Counted from the stretch's first letter, positions 25,245-33,982 are shown. The stretch is DNA of 39,385 nt from Actinomycetota bacterium (GCA_014859275.1 JACUUO010000008.1:1-39385); one strand, 5' to 3'. The notes: a model not told the origin generated them from the letters alone. Made by a program: numbers and translations.

Positions 25245-26777
25245 TTATTCTATCTCTACTCGCGGAAATAAAGGTGGTGCCTTTTTAACCGATGTTCCTC
25301 GAGCAAGGCCGTCCCAGCTCTTCGCATCGTCAATCGTCACCGATTTAAAGTCCGCCTGTCCGAGTTGATCCCAAATCTTTTCAGCCGTACGAGGCATGGC
25401 CGGGTATATAAGAATGGTGATCACCCGTATCGCCTCAAGAAGAGTTCGCATAACAGTCTCCAGGCGATCGGTCTGCCCTTCCCTCGCGAGCGCCCAGGGA
25501 GATGCCTCATCGATATACTTATTGGCCCTCCCTATGACCCGCCAGATCTGAACCAGGGCCTCACGGATATCCATCCGGTTCATAGCGTTATCGATAATCG
25601 ATGCTAGGCCGAGGGCCTCTTCCTTTAGATCTTCTTCAAGCCGCCCTAATTGGTGCGATTCGGGAATCGCGCCCTTGAAATACTTCATCATCATAGCAAC
25701 GGTCCGGTGGATTAGGTTGCCGAGGTCATTTGCGAGATCTCCGTTGATTCTCCTTATAAGCGCTTCCTGGGTAAACTCGCCATCTAAACCCAGGCTTATC
25801 TCTCGTAACAGGAAATAGCGTATAGAATCCTCTCCGAATTCCTCTATCAACCTGTTTGGATCGATAACTATGCCTCTGGACTTTGATATCTTCTCGCCAC
25901 CGAGGGTCCAGAACCCAGTGGCGAGCACCTTCTCAGGAAGCTCAACCCCAAGGGCCATAAGCATCGTCGGCCAAATAACCGCGTGGAAGCGGATGATGTC
26001 TTTCCCAATTATGTGGATATCGGCTGGCCAGAATTTGCGGTACTTCTCGTCATCCTGCAGGTACCCACTGCCAGTAAGATAATTTATAAGCGCGTCGAAC
26101 CAGACGTATACGACGTGGTCGGGATCGAACGGGACCGGTATCCCCCACTTAAACGTCGTGCGCGATACCGATATATCTTGAACGCCGCTTTCTATGAAGC
26201 TTACAACCTCGTTACGGCGAAAATCCGGCTGAACAAAGGTTGGGTTTTCTTTTATATAGCTTAGGAGTTGGTCCTGGTATTTCGAACTCCTGAAATAGTA
26301 GCTCTCTTCCCTTAACCACTCAACCTCACGCCCGCACTCGGGGCAGCAGCCCTCAACCAGCTGTGATTCGGGGTAGAAGGTCTCCTCATAAATACAATAC
26401 CACCCTTCATAAAAGCCCTTATATATATCGCCCTGGTCATAGAGCTTTTGAAATATGCTCTGAACAACCCTTTCGTGCCTCTCCTCCGTGGTTCTGATGA
26501 AATCATCGTAGGATACATTGAGCCGCCTCCAGAGTTCCTTCCAGGGACCCACCATAAGGTCGCAATGCTCTTGGGGAGAGAGCCCCCTATCCCTTGCAGC
26601 CTTCTCAACTTTTTGACCGTGTTCATCGGTGCCGGTCAAAAAGAGGACGTCGTAGCCCGTAAGTCTTTTATATCTGGCGATAACATCTGCAATTATCGTG
26701 GAATATCCGTGTCCAATGTGCGGGACGTCGTTGACGTAGTAGATAGGCGTCGTTACATAGAAATCCTTTTTAGACAA
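25245..26777 (-). CDS. metG: Methionyl-tRNA synthetase
   Basis: The 510-residue class I synthetase charges tRNA-Met. It shows the HIGH motif at 20-23 (DVPHIGHGYS), FLTGTDEHGQKV and KISKS at 296-300. The anticodon-binding helical domain follows. The zinc-knuckle region has Cys128, Cys145 and Cys148, but the position of the second Cys is Glu131, so zinc binding may be altered. It lacks the C-terminal EMAP-type tRNA-binding domain found in the Bacillus enzyme. I place the start at TTG 26777, with AGGTGG seven bases upstream. An ATG 35 codons earlier would overlap the abrB promoter and adds a non-conserved leader. Confidence 0.96.
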   Translation of the reverse strand: MSKKDFYVTTPIYYVNDVPHIGHGYSTIIADVIARYKRLTGYDVLFLTGTDEHGQKVEKAARDRGLSPQEHCDLMVGPWKELWRRLNVSYDDFIRTTEERHERVVQSIFQKLYDQGDIYKGFYEGWYCIYEETFYPESQLVEGCCPECGREVEWLREESYYFRSSKYQDQLLSYIKENPTFVQPDFRRNEVVSFIESGVQDISVSRTTFKWGIPVPFDPDHVVYVWFDALINYLTGSGYLQDDEKYRKFWPADIHIIGKDIIRFHAVIWPTMLMALGVELPEKVLATGFWTLGGEKISKSRGIVIDPNRLIEEFGEDSIRYFLLREISLGLDGEFTQEALIRRINGDLANDLGNLIHRTVAMMMKYFKGAIPESHQLGRLEEDLKEEALGLASIIDNAMNRMDIREALVQIWRVIGRANKYIDEASPWALAREGQTDRLETVMRTLLEAIRVITILIYPAMPRTAEKIWDQLGQADFKSVTIDDAKSWDGLARGTSVKKAPPLFPRVEIE

Positions 26778-26841
26778 GATCAAACCACCTAAGCGAATTT
26801 TCGTAAAATACAACAAAATATGTCTTACAGTATAGTCTTCA

Positions 26842-26870
26842 TTGACACAATTTTTCCACAACCATATAAT
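26842..26870 (+). promoter_or_regulatory. Consensus promoter of abrB
   Basis: TTGACA (26842-26847), a 17-base spacer and TATAAT (26865-26870) are a perfect sigma-A/sigma-70 promoter. Transcription should start near 26877, giving a leader of about 36 bases before the abrB ATG. Confidence 0.92.
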
Positions 26871-26912
26871 TGAAACAACCACTTGTCAAGGAAAGCAGCA
26901 GGAGGGTACCCT

Positions 26913-27164
26913 ATGAAGTCCACTGGCATTGTGAGACGCGTGGATGAGCTTGGAAGAATAGTAATACCCATGGAATTAAGGCGTACTTTTGGCATTGAAA
27001 TCAAAGACCCATTGGAAATCTTTGTTGACGGCAATTCAATTGTCCTCTCCAAGTACCAGTCAGTCTGCGTGTTCTGCGGAAGCGGAACTCAGATTGAGAG
27101 CTTTAAGGGTAAGAATGTCTGTCAGGATTGTAAAAAAGAGTTATTGACCGACAAAAAAATTTAA
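26913..27164 (+). CDS. abrB: AbrB-family transition-state regulator with C-terminal zinc-ribbon
   Basis: The 83-residue protein begins MKSTGIVRRVDELGRIVIPM, the AbrB swapped-hairpin DNA-binding fold (1-50), with conserved Arg8, Arg15 and Arg23-24. Instead of the Bacillus C-terminal dimer domain it ends in a CVFC...CQDC motif (Cys 52, 55, 70, 73) that should bind zinc, as in clostridial AbrB proteins. Such regulators bind AT-rich promoters and repress stationary-phase genes. The start has GGAGGG at 26901-26906; an in-frame upstream extension lies in the promoter leader and is rejected. It is divergent from metG, as in Bacillus. Confidence 0.94.
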   Translation: MKSTGIVRRVDELGRIVIPMELRRTFGIEIKDPLEIFVDGNSIVLSKYQSVCVFCGSGTQIESFKGKNVCQDCKKELLTDKKI

Positions 27165-27278
27165 GGTTTAGAAGAACGTCCAGCCTATTACTCCATCACA
27201 CATCAGTTGATAGTAAGAAATTAGATCGAGCGTTAGGCTGCCTGGTGAAGCTAGCAACTTTCCCCTCCAAATAGGTGC

Positions 27279-28139
27279 CTAAAATTTACCCTTAATATCT
27301 TTTTCATGAACATCCTTTGTGGCTTCATAGACTAAACGTTTGTTGATACCTAATTTCCTAGTCACTTCAGATATGGCTTGCTTCTTTGGTATACCGCTTT
27401 TTATCAGCTCGATAACCTTATTCCTTAGCTGGTTCTCGGTTAAAGCGACCGCCCTCTCCTTCCTTGCCGGGCCAAATAGCAGGACGACTTCGCCCTTTAC
27501 CATAGCCGCCTCTAGTAATTCCAGCAGCTGAGTTACAGTACCCCTGAGCACTTCCTCAAATCTCTTGGTTAGCTCACGCGCAATAACTGCGTCCCTTAAC
27601 GGGTCAATATCGGCAACCTCTGCAAGCGTTGATTTAAGCCGTCGCGGCGATTCAAATAGAATAATGGTACGCCCCATGGCTAGAAGATCGGATAGCAGTT
27701 TAGCGCGCTCACCCTTCTTTCTCGGCAGGAACCCCTGGAAGACAAAGCTATCGGTGGGAAGACCTGATACAACAAGCGCCGTTATGAGAGATGATGGGCC
27801 CGGCACAGCTTCAACCGGTATACCCTGTCCGATGCACGCCCTGATAAGCCTGTGACCTGGATCGGATATGCCAGGCATGCCGGCATCGGAGACGAGGGCG
27901 ATCATTTTGCCAGATTTCATCGCCTCTATAAGCTCGGGGCCCTTAGATGCCTCGTTATACTCATGGTAACTGGTCATCCGGGTGTGTATATCGTAGTGCG
28001 CCAAAAGTTTCCTCGTAACCCGGGTGTCCTCCGCCGCGATGAGGTCTACCTCTTTAAGCACTCGCAGTGCGCGTAGAGTTATATCTTCGAGGTTGCCGAT
28101 AGGAGTTGCACAGATGTATAACTTACCTAGATACTGAAT
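27279..28139 (-). CDS. rsmI: 16S rRNA 2'-O-ribose C1402 methyltransferase, probable AUU start
   Basis: RsmI methylates C1402 in the decoding centre of 16S rRNA. The family N-terminus KLYICATPIGNLEDITLRAL is encoded in frame before the first GTG at 28061, so the gene must start further upstream. Back to an in-frame TGA at 28154 there is no ATG, GTG, TTG or CTG upstream of it. The best candidate is ATT at 28139, with GAGGTG (28148-28153) eight bases upstream; this gives 286 residues, the family's usual size. The neighbouring ATT at 28142 is also possible. Further motifs are AAEDTRVTRKLL, LVSDAGMPGISDPG and EAVPGPSS. It follows the DUF362 gene without a gap. Confidence 0.9.
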   Translation of the reverse strand: MQYLGKLYICATPIGNLEDITLRALRVLKEVDLIAAEDTRVTRKLLAHYDIHTRMTSYHEYNEASKGPELIEAMKSGKMIALVSDAGMPGISDPGHRLIRACIGQGIPVEAVPGPSSLITALVVSGLPTDSFVFQGFLPRKKGERAKLLSDLLAMGRTIILFESPRRLKSTLAEVADIDPLRDAVIARELTKRFEEVLRGTVTQLLELLEAAMVKGEVVLLFGPARKERAVALTENQLRNKVIELIKSGIPKKQAISEVTRKLGINKRLVYEATKDVHEKDIKGKF

Positions 28140-28141
28140 AA

Positions 28142-29233
28142 TTATTTCACCTCAACTAAGGTATAATTTCTCTTACCCAGACCGATTTTTTCTCCGTAGG
28201 CCAATTGCGGCCGCCAATCGATTCCCGTTACCGTCCTGAATTTATCGTCATCATTGATTGCGGAGAGCCTACTTCCAGGAAGCCCCTCGGTTCTATTAAC
28301 CAGATCGACGCACGCCTGGTCAATCGCTATAGGATCAAACGAGGCCAGTATACCTATATCGGGAACGATGGGGGTATCATTCCAGCCACAGCAATCGCAA
28401 TCAGGGCTCACATTCGTAATAAAATTAAAATAACCGACCTTATCGGGCTTATCCTTGATAACAGCCCAGGTATACTCGACTATCTTCTCCTGTATGAGAT
28501 CGGGCTCGGTCTTCCAATTGACTGCAATCGCCTCGAAAGAGCATGTGACCGTGCACTCGCCACACCCGAGGCACCTGGATGCATCGATTGCGGCCGTGCT
28601 TGAGACCGTTATGGCCTCCGCCGGGCACCACTTTATGCATTTGCCACAGCTCGTACACTTCTCTTCCTCAATGCTGGGGAGTACATCGGAGTGCATTACT
28701 TGCTTGCCACTGCGACTTCCAAGCCCCATTCCAATGTTCTTAAGAGCGCCACCAAATCCGGTGAGCTCATGTCCCTTGAAATGAGTAAGGGCTATCACCG
28801 CATCGGCATGATAGACGGCGCTACCTATCTTTGCCTCCTTGACGTGCTTACCATCGATACCAACGGTAATGTAATCCTTGCCATTGATCCCGTCAGCGAT
28901 GATAAGCGGAGCGCCGACCGTGGCGTAGCTGAACCCGTTCTCGATTGCGGTAATCAGGTGATCAACCGCATTTGATCTCGCGCCGACGTAGAGGGTGTTT
29001 GCATCTGTTACGAACGGCTTGCCTCCTGCGGCTTTAACCTTATCCACAACGCGCCGCACGAACAGCGGCGAGAGAAAGGCTGTATTGCCCCGCTCGCCAA
29101 AATGAACCTTTATGGCAACAATATCGCCTGGCTCAATAAGGGATGCAAACTTAGCCCTATCAAAAAGCTTACTCGTTCTATCAAGCCAACTCTTATGCTT
29201 TCCTGAAAGATTGCTGAAATAGACTTCTGACAT
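28142..29233 (-). CDS. DUF362 protein with two 4Fe-4S clusters
   Basis: The 363-residue protein has a DUF362 domain (about 5-175; KVHFGERGNTAFLSPLFVRR, ALTHFKGHELTGFGGALKNI). A ferredoxin segment with CTSCGKCIKWCP and CLGCGECTVTCS follows, and a C-terminal domain with CDCCGW completes it. DUF362 iron-sulfur proteins are frequent in anaerobes; their substrates are unknown. I place the start at the ATG at 29233, which has GAGG six bases upstream; a GTG 12 codons earlier lacks support. The last codons contain the ribosome-binding site of rsmI, so the two genes are translationally linked. Confidence 0.92.
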   Translation of the reverse strand: MSEVYFSNLSGKHKSWLDRTSKLFDRAKFASLIEPGDIVAIKVHFGERGNTAFLSPLFVRRVVDKVKAAGGKPFVTDANTLYVGARSNAVDHLITAIENGFSYATVGAPLIIADGINGKDYITVGIDGKHVKEAKIGSAVYHADAVIALTHFKGHELTGFGGALKNIGMGLGSRSGKQVMHSDVLPSIEEEKCTSCGKCIKWCPAEAITVSSTAAIDASRCLGCGECTVTCSFEAIAVNWKTEPDLIQEKIVEYTWAVIKDKPDKVGYFNFITNVSPDCDCCGWNDTPIVPDIGILASFDPIAIDQACVDLVNRTEGLPGSRLSAINDDDKFRTVTGIDWRPQLAYGEKIGLGKRNYTLVEVK

Positions 29234-29310
29234 CACACACCTCAACTTACTGGTTGGAACCGACACCACCTGAAATCTAAAACGATAAAGGACTAGCAGC
29301 TCAAAACTAG

Positions 29311-29319
29311 ATTATATCA
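29311..29319 (-). promoter_or_regulatory. Extended -10 promoter element upstream of the DUF362 gene
   Basis: On the minus strand TGATATAAT (TG-N-TATAAT) lies 77 bases before the start. The -35 region is poor, which an extended -10 can offset. Confidence 0.5.
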
Positions 29320-29706
29320 ACTAATCATCTGTGATTACCAGCCACATGTCGAGTAGATGCCCAGTCAGCCATAGGCCAATAGCACTTAAGAATTGAAAAG
29401 TTCTTGGTGTGAATTAGTTTTCAAACAACAAGATCACAGCTCTGAGTTATTCCCTAAGTTATGATGTAGCCATTGAAATACCCAAGTGAAATACCAGGGT
29501 AGATGTATGCGATTTTTAATTCACATTGGATGCAATTGGCTAAATTTTCCATTTTTTCCCATTTACCCGTAGCTTTAAGGCATAATTTACGTTTAAGTAA
29601 TTAAATGCTGCCACATCTTACTGCCACACCTTGCCCTCTGGCAAAGACCAGCAGGGGACTCGCCACATGTAAATCACATCTAAAATAATCCTTCAAGGAG
29701 GAAAAC
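29320..29706. other. Gene-free region upstream of the Asp-rich protein
   Basis: About 390 AT-rich bases without a convincing gene. A small hairpin TTGCC-CTCT-GGCAA lies near 29625-29640. A strong ribosome-binding site AAGGAGG stands at the right edge, belonging to the next gene. No clear promoter with both elements is visible. Confidence 0.5.
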
Positions 29707-30567
29707 ATGCTAAAGAAAATCTTAGCCCTATTGATAGTGGCGATGCTCATGGTGCCAACCATGGCATTTGCAGCAGGCAAGTCTGAGTCTGCCGCAGGTA
29801 AGTCCAAAAGCAAAGTCTTCAGTAAAAAGAGTCCCAAAAGGGATCACTCCAAAAATAAGATAAAAGCCGTCGTTGAGAATACGGACGGTGAACAGGTAGG
29901 GGTCCAGGAAGAAGATAAGAGTGCTGATAAAGATGCTAAGAAGGCCGATAAGGATGCCAACAGAGCTGAGAAAAAGGCCAAGAAAAAGCTTGATTCTGGG
30001 GATGCCGATATAGTTGAAAGTACCGGTGTAGCCGATGCTGATTCAAACGCACCAGATGAAGATGCAAACATAGTAGGTGAAGATGCAAACACAGTTGTTG
30101 ATGGAGATACCGGTACGGCTAAGGATAGCACTACCACCGTGCACAGGGGTAAAGGCATACTCAATGCAATGAGTAAGCTTCAAAGAAATATTGAGCGTGC
30201 TGGAGAAAAAACACCGATGGCCTTAAAGATGGTCGTTAACAAATTTGCTTCATGGCTTGGCCTGGATCCGGTGTACGATGGTGAGGGTAACCGGATCAAC
30301 AAAGATACCAATGTAGTAGAAGCCGATGAGGATATAGCAAAGGCAGATGCCGATGAGGGCACCGCAGAAGCAGATGAAGATGCAGTAGAAATAGACGCCG
30401 ACGAAGATACCGATACAGTGACAGTGGATGCTAATAAAGTGGATGCTAATACTGATGAGGATGCAGCAGATACTGATACTGATGAGAATTCATCAACTGA
30501 TGCTAGTGGCGACAATTCTGACGATACCGACGATGGTGCCGATGAAGATGGCAGCGCTGAAATCTAG
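29707..30567 (+). CDS. Secreted Asp-rich low-complexity protein of unknown function
   Basis: I do not recognise a family. The 286 residues begin with a clear Sec signal peptide (MLKKILALLIVAMLMVPTMA, likely cut after AFA at 22). A Lys/Ser-rich basic stretch follows (24-55), then an alternating Lys/Asp/Ala section (70-95) and acidic EDAN-type repeats (115-130). A non-acidic helical patch comes at about 146-190 (GILNAMSKLQRNIERAGEKT, NKFASWLGLDP). The final about 90 residues are nearly all Asp, Ala, Glu, Thr and Ser (net strongly negative). Its ribosome-binding site AAGGAGG is excellent. An extracellular, disordered, cation-binding or envelope-associated role is inference. Confidence 0.8.
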   Translation: MLKKILALLIVAMLMVPTMAFAAGKSESAAGKSKSKVFSKKSPKRDHSKNKIKAVVENTDGEQVGVQEEDKSADKDAKKADKDANRAEKKAKKKLDSGDADIVESTGVADADSNAPDEDANIVGEDANTVVDGDTGTAKDSTTTVHRGKGILNAMSKLQRNIERAGEKTPMALKMVVNKFASWLGLDPVYDGEGNRINKDTNVVEADEDIAKADADEGTAEADEDAVEIDADEDTDTVTVDANKVDANTDEDAADTDTDENSSTDASGDNSDDTDDGADEDGSAEI

Positions 30568-30614
30568 TATAGGCATTTTGCCTAATTACTAGTTTTCAGT
30601 TGGAGCTAAAGGGG

Positions 30615-30640
30615 GAAAGCCAGCCAGTAGGCTGGCTTTC
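30615..30640 (+). terminator. Hairpin terminator after the Asp-rich protein gene
   Basis: A perfect 11-bp stem (30615-30625 with 30630-30640, GAAAGCCAGCC/GGCTGGCTTTC) with an AGTA loop lies 47 bases after the stop codon. The following CTGTTGCTCT is only moderately T-rich. Confidence 0.75.
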
Positions 30641-30767
30641 CTGTTGCTCTCCTAAAGAATCTGTAGAATTTGAGGAACGTCCCCTCGGATGCGTTATACT
30701 TTCCTGCACTGCGGGTAGCAAAAAGTATGAGTTTAAATCTTTGCCCAAAAGGAGGAAAGGAGTTCAC

Positions 30768-31424
30768 ATGAACGACCAAGAGATATTATCGGATATCCAG
30801 GACGCCCTAACATGGGATGTGAGGGTTGACGCGAGGAATATAAGCGTTGGGGTAGAAAACGGCGTGGTTACGTTAAACGGGACAGTAGACACCTACGCCC
30901 AAAAACTCGATGCGAGCCAGATCGTAAGCCGCATAAAAGGCGTGACCGATGTAGTAAATAACCTCATAGTTAGACCGGCGATTATTAGATCGGATGAAGA
31001 GATCCGTCAGGATATCGATGGGGCACTTAGAAGAGACGTCCTGGTCGATGAGACTAACATAATGGTAGAAGTGAGTAACGGCATAGCTATATTAAACGGA
31101 TCCGTCGCAACCATAGCAGAGAAAAACGCGGCGGAAAGCGATGCCTGGCTTACCCCGGGCATAACCGATGTTATAAACAACATCGTCGTCACGCCAGCGG
31201 TCGCCCGGATGGATCAGGAGATCGAGGAGGACGTGAGAGCTGGTCTTGCAAGGGATACCCGTATCGATATGCGAAATATCGATATCGAAGTCGTCGACGC
31301 AGTTGTTTATTTAAGGGGGGTAGTTGAAGACTTCACCCAGAAATGGATAGCTTCTGATATTGCCTGGTGGACGCCGGGGGTGCGCGATGTTATAAACAAG
31401 TTGACGGTAAGAGCGGCCGCCTGA
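30768..31424 (+). CDS. Triple BON-domain protein
   Basis: The 218-residue protein consists of three tandem BON domains at about 1-69, 75-143 and 148-215. Each shows D-Q/E-E-I, a D-x-R-V/I-D turn, I-x-V-x-V-x-x-G-V-V-x-L-x-G and a V-x-D-V-I/V-N-x-L-x-V end. BON domains in OsmY, Kbp or secretin-linked proteins bind phospholipid, K+ or envelope components. There is no signal peptide or membrane segment, so it is probably cytosolic, like E. coli Kbp or OsmY-like hyperosmotic proteins without export. The start has GGAGGAAAGGAG six bases upstream; an extension to 30600 would cross the preceding terminator and is rejected. A GC hairpin overlaps its stop codon. Confidence 0.9.
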   Translation: MNDQEILSDIQDALTWDVRVDARNISVGVENGVVTLNGTVDTYAQKLDASQIVSRIKGVTDVVNNLIVRPAIIRSDEEIRQDIDGALRRDVLVDETNIMVEVSNGIAILNGSVATIAEKNAAESDAWLTPGITDVINNIVVTPAVARMDQEIEEDVRAGLARDTRIDMRNIDIEVVDAVVYLRGVVEDFTQKWIASDIAWWTPGVRDVINKLTVRAAA

Positions 31425-31437
31425 TCAACGGCCGCTC
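31411..31437 (+). terminator. GC-rich hairpin overlapping the BON gene stop codon
   Basis: GAGCGGCCG (31411-31419) pairs perfectly with CGGCCGCTC (31429-31437) around a 9-base loop that contains most of the TGA stop. There is no T-run. It sits between convergent genes and may act as a bidirectional block or mRNA end. Confidence 0.5.
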
Positions 31438-31466
31438 GCATAGCTCCATACTAGGCACGCTCCGTA

Positions 31467-33911
31467 TTAAGCAGCTTCCCTTTCCTCTTCGCTATACTCA
31501 TATTCCTTCAGTATATCCGCCATCTGCTTCAGCCTCTCGTTAACAAGGTAGTTTATCGTTCCCTCGGGATATGTTCCATCTGCGCGCCTCTCACCCGCCT
31601 CAACTCCGGTCAATATTTCAATCCCCTCATCGATTGTTTTAACAGGGTAGATACGGAACTTACCCGCCTTGACCGCATCGGTTACTTCTTTTTTTAGCAT
31701 GAGGTTATCCACATTTTGTATCGGGATAAGAACGCCCTGGTCACCGGTCAGGCCCCGGGCATTGCAGATGTCATAGAAGCCCTCTATCTTGCGGCTTACG
31801 CCACCGATCGGCTGGATCTCACCGCGCTGGTTAACAGAACCGGTTACCGCCAAGCTCTGCTTGATCGGCACATCTGATAGTGCCGACAGAAGCGTATAGA
31901 GTTCGGTGCTGGAGGCGCTATCGCCGTCAACCCCTTCATAGCTCTGCTCGAAGGTTATGCTCGCCGATATCGAGAGGGGCTTATCGGTTGCATACATACC
32001 GGCTAGATAATTGGCCAGTATTAGAACACCCTTACTATGGGAGGGACCGCTCTGATCTATTTCTCGCTCGATGTTAACTACGCCCCGCTTGCCGAGGTGG
32101 ATTTTGGCGGTTATCTTCGATGGGCGACCAAAGTAGTAATCTCCAAGGCTGATTATTGAGAGCGCGTTTATCTGGCCGACGACCGCTTCATCGGTCTGGA
32201 TCATAACGATACCCCGGTTTATTAGCTCCTGAACCTTGGCCTCGATCATATTGGAGCGGAACTTCTTGTGATCTATCGCTTTATCGACGTGCTCTGCCGA
32301 GACCACCGGCGATGAGTCGGTCGCCTCTGCCCAGTAGCTCGCCTCACTTACCATATCTGCGATATCCAGAAACCTTGTCGAGAGCTTCTTCTGATCCCCG
32401 GCCAGCCAAGACCCATACTCAACAATCCTAGCGACACCCGATGGGTCGAAGGGCCTAAGCTTGGCTTCACGAGTCCTGTTACTTATAAAGGAGGCGTATT
32501 TTTCCTCATGCTCGCTCGTCCTGTCCATCTCGATGTTGAAGTCTGCCTTGATCTTAAAGAGCTCCCTGAAATCCTCGTCCAGGTGGTAAAGGAGCATGTA
32601 GATGCGCGGGTTTCCTATAAGGACAACCTTGATATCAAGCGGTATCGGTTCCGGCTTGATAGTTGCAGCAGGTATCGCCCTGAATTGCTCGCCCATGAGT
32701 TCAATCCTTATCTCCTCGCTCCTAATCGCTCTCTTAAGCACATCCCAAGCGAGCGGATTTAGAAGAACATCCAGGATGTTGACCATTATGAAGCCACCGT
32801 TTGCCCGGTGCAGCGCTCCGGCCTTAATCATGCTGAAATCAGTGGTCATCGCGCCAAATTGGGCCCGGTACTCTGTCTTGCCGACAAGGTTGTAATAGGA
32901 GGGATTGAGTTCAAATACTACCGGCGCTCCCTCAAGATCGCTGTTGTTTACTATCACATTGACCTTGTACCTGTCGAAGGTTGGCGGCCTCTGCAGGGCC
33001 TCGAGCCCTGGGATGGAGACCCGTGGTTTCTCACCTACGCGAAAATCATCCAAGTTTTCGATGATGTCCTTTTCAACCTGATCGAGATAACTCAGCACCT
33101 TAGGAAAATCACCATACCGATCTCTTAGGTCTTGGAGAAGATGACCGATTGCAAAAAGGGCAATCTCTTTATCCAGATCCTGAACCTTCTCCTTAGCCTC
33201 TTTATCAAGCCTTCTAATCCTAGTTAATACCTCGTTTATCTCTGATTGCAGCTCTTCGCCAGCTTCCTGTATCTCTCTTCTCTGCTCCTCCGGAAGAAGC
33301 GAGTATTCTTCCCTCCTTAAAGGTCTACCTTTCATTAACGGTATGGTTATAATACCGGCGGTAGTTATATCAACAGCAAACCCCCGTTCCTCAGCCTTTT
33401 TCTCTATCTCAGCCAGACCCTTCTCGCGCTGAGCTTCAAACTCGTTGGCAATCCGGGTTTTCCTCTCCTCGTACTCCTTGCTCTCAAATGCCCGCGGGAT
33501 CTCAGCTCTTGCGCTATTAACGAGCTCATCCATGTCTTTAGCAAGTATCCTGCCGCGACCGGGCGGAAGGGATACCGCAAGAGGCCGATCTGGATCGCTA
33601 AAGTTATTGACGTAACACCAATCATCAGGGACCGGCTCTCGCTTTGCTTTCACTTGAACATATGATTTTATGGTCGAAGTCTTGCCCACCCCAGGAGGTC
33701 CCGCCGCATAGAGATTGAAGCCCTTGGTTTTTATCCCAAAGCCAAACTCGATGGACTCGATGGCCCTATCTTGACCAATGGTACCCTCAAGCGGCTCAAC
33801 TTCATCAGTTGATGAGAACTTGAATATTGAAGGATCGCTCTCTCGCCTCAGATCTTTAACGGCTACTTCTGGAAAAACGCGCTTGACCTCTTTTATATTC
33901 GCTTTGCTCAT
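31467..33911 (-). CDS. LonB-like ATP-dependent protease (AAA + S16 peptidase)
   Basis: The 814-residue protein has Walker A GPPGVGKTSTIKSY (about 69-82), a large inserted coiled-coil region (about 130-290; EEYSLLPEEQRREIQ), an AAA core with ALHRANGGFIMVNILDVL, and a C-terminal Lon protease domain. There GDSASSTELYTLLSAL carries the catalytic Ser and IGGVSRKIEGF the catalytic Lys. This is the AAA_32 Lon-like family (E. coli YcbZ/LonH relatives), distinct from LonA in lacking its N-terminal domain. It should degrade damaged or regulatory proteins in the cytosol. No membrane anchor of the archaeal LonB kind is visible. Start ATG has a GGGGGG-type ribosome-binding site. Confidence 0.92.
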   Translation of the reverse strand: MSKANIKEVKRVFPEVAVKDLRRESDPSIFKFSSTDEVEPLEGTIGQDRAIESIEFGFGIKTKGFNLYAAGPPGVGKTSTIKSYVQVKAKREPVPDDWCYVNNFSDPDRPLAVSLPPGRGRILAKDMDELVNSARAEIPRAFESKEYEERKTRIANEFEAQREKGLAEIEKKAEERGFAVDITTAGIITIPLMKGRPLRREEYSLLPEEQRREIQEAGEELQSEINEVLTRIRRLDKEAKEKVQDLDKEIALFAIGHLLQDLRDRYGDFPKVLSYLDQVEKDIIENLDDFRVGEKPRVSIPGLEALQRPPTFDRYKVNVIVNNSDLEGAPVVFELNPSYYNLVGKTEYRAQFGAMTTDFSMIKAGALHRANGGFIMVNILDVLLNPLAWDVLKRAIRSEEIRIELMGEQFRAIPAATIKPEPIPLDIKVVLIGNPRIYMLLYHLDEDFRELFKIKADFNIEMDRTSEHEEKYASFISNRTREAKLRPFDPSGVARIVEYGSWLAGDQKKLSTRFLDIADMVSEASYWAEATDSSPVVSAEHVDKAIDHKKFRSNMIEAKVQELINRGIVMIQTDEAVVGQINALSIISLGDYYFGRPSKITAKIHLGKRGVVNIEREIDQSGPSHSKGVLILANYLAGMYATDKPLSISASITFEQSYEGVDGDSASSTELYTLLSALSDVPIKQSLAVTGSVNQRGEIQPIGGVSRKIEGFYDICNARGLTGDQGVLIPIQNVDNLMLKKEVTDAVKAGKFRIYPVKTIDEGIEILTGVEAGERRADGTYPEGTINYLVNERLKQMADILKEYEYSEEEREAA

Positions 33912-33982
33912 TCATGCCCCCCTTCGTTAAGCTCGGATACTGCGGTAGATTTTGATTGAGCTACCTGATAGCTTATAGTTCA

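Noticed and set aside
26783-26850. T-box or other riboswitch upstream of metG
   Set aside because: The leader is short, with no specifier hairpin, no TGGN antiterminator bulge and no terminator.
26778-26882. 35-codon N-terminal extension of metG
   Set aside because: Not conserved, overlaps the abrB promoter, and the TTG at 26777 has AGGTGG at correct spacing.
26883-26912. Ten-codon upstream extension of abrB
   Set aside because: AbrB proteins begin MKSTGIVR; the ATG at 26913 has GGAGGG six bases upstream.
27181-27240. Inverted repeat CAGCCTA/TAGGCTG between abrB and rsmI as a terminator
   Set aside because: The loop is 46 bases long and no T-run follows on either strand.
30677-30705. ECF-type promoter GGAAC...CGTT upstream of the BON gene
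   Set aside because: The spacer is only 13 bases, too short for ECF promoters; a sigma-A reading (TTGAGG...TATACT) has 19 bases, too long.
30600-30767. 56-codon N-terminal extension of the BON protein
   Set aside because: It would cross the preceding terminator hairpin; the ATG at 30768 has an excellent ribosome-binding site and begins the first BON repeat.
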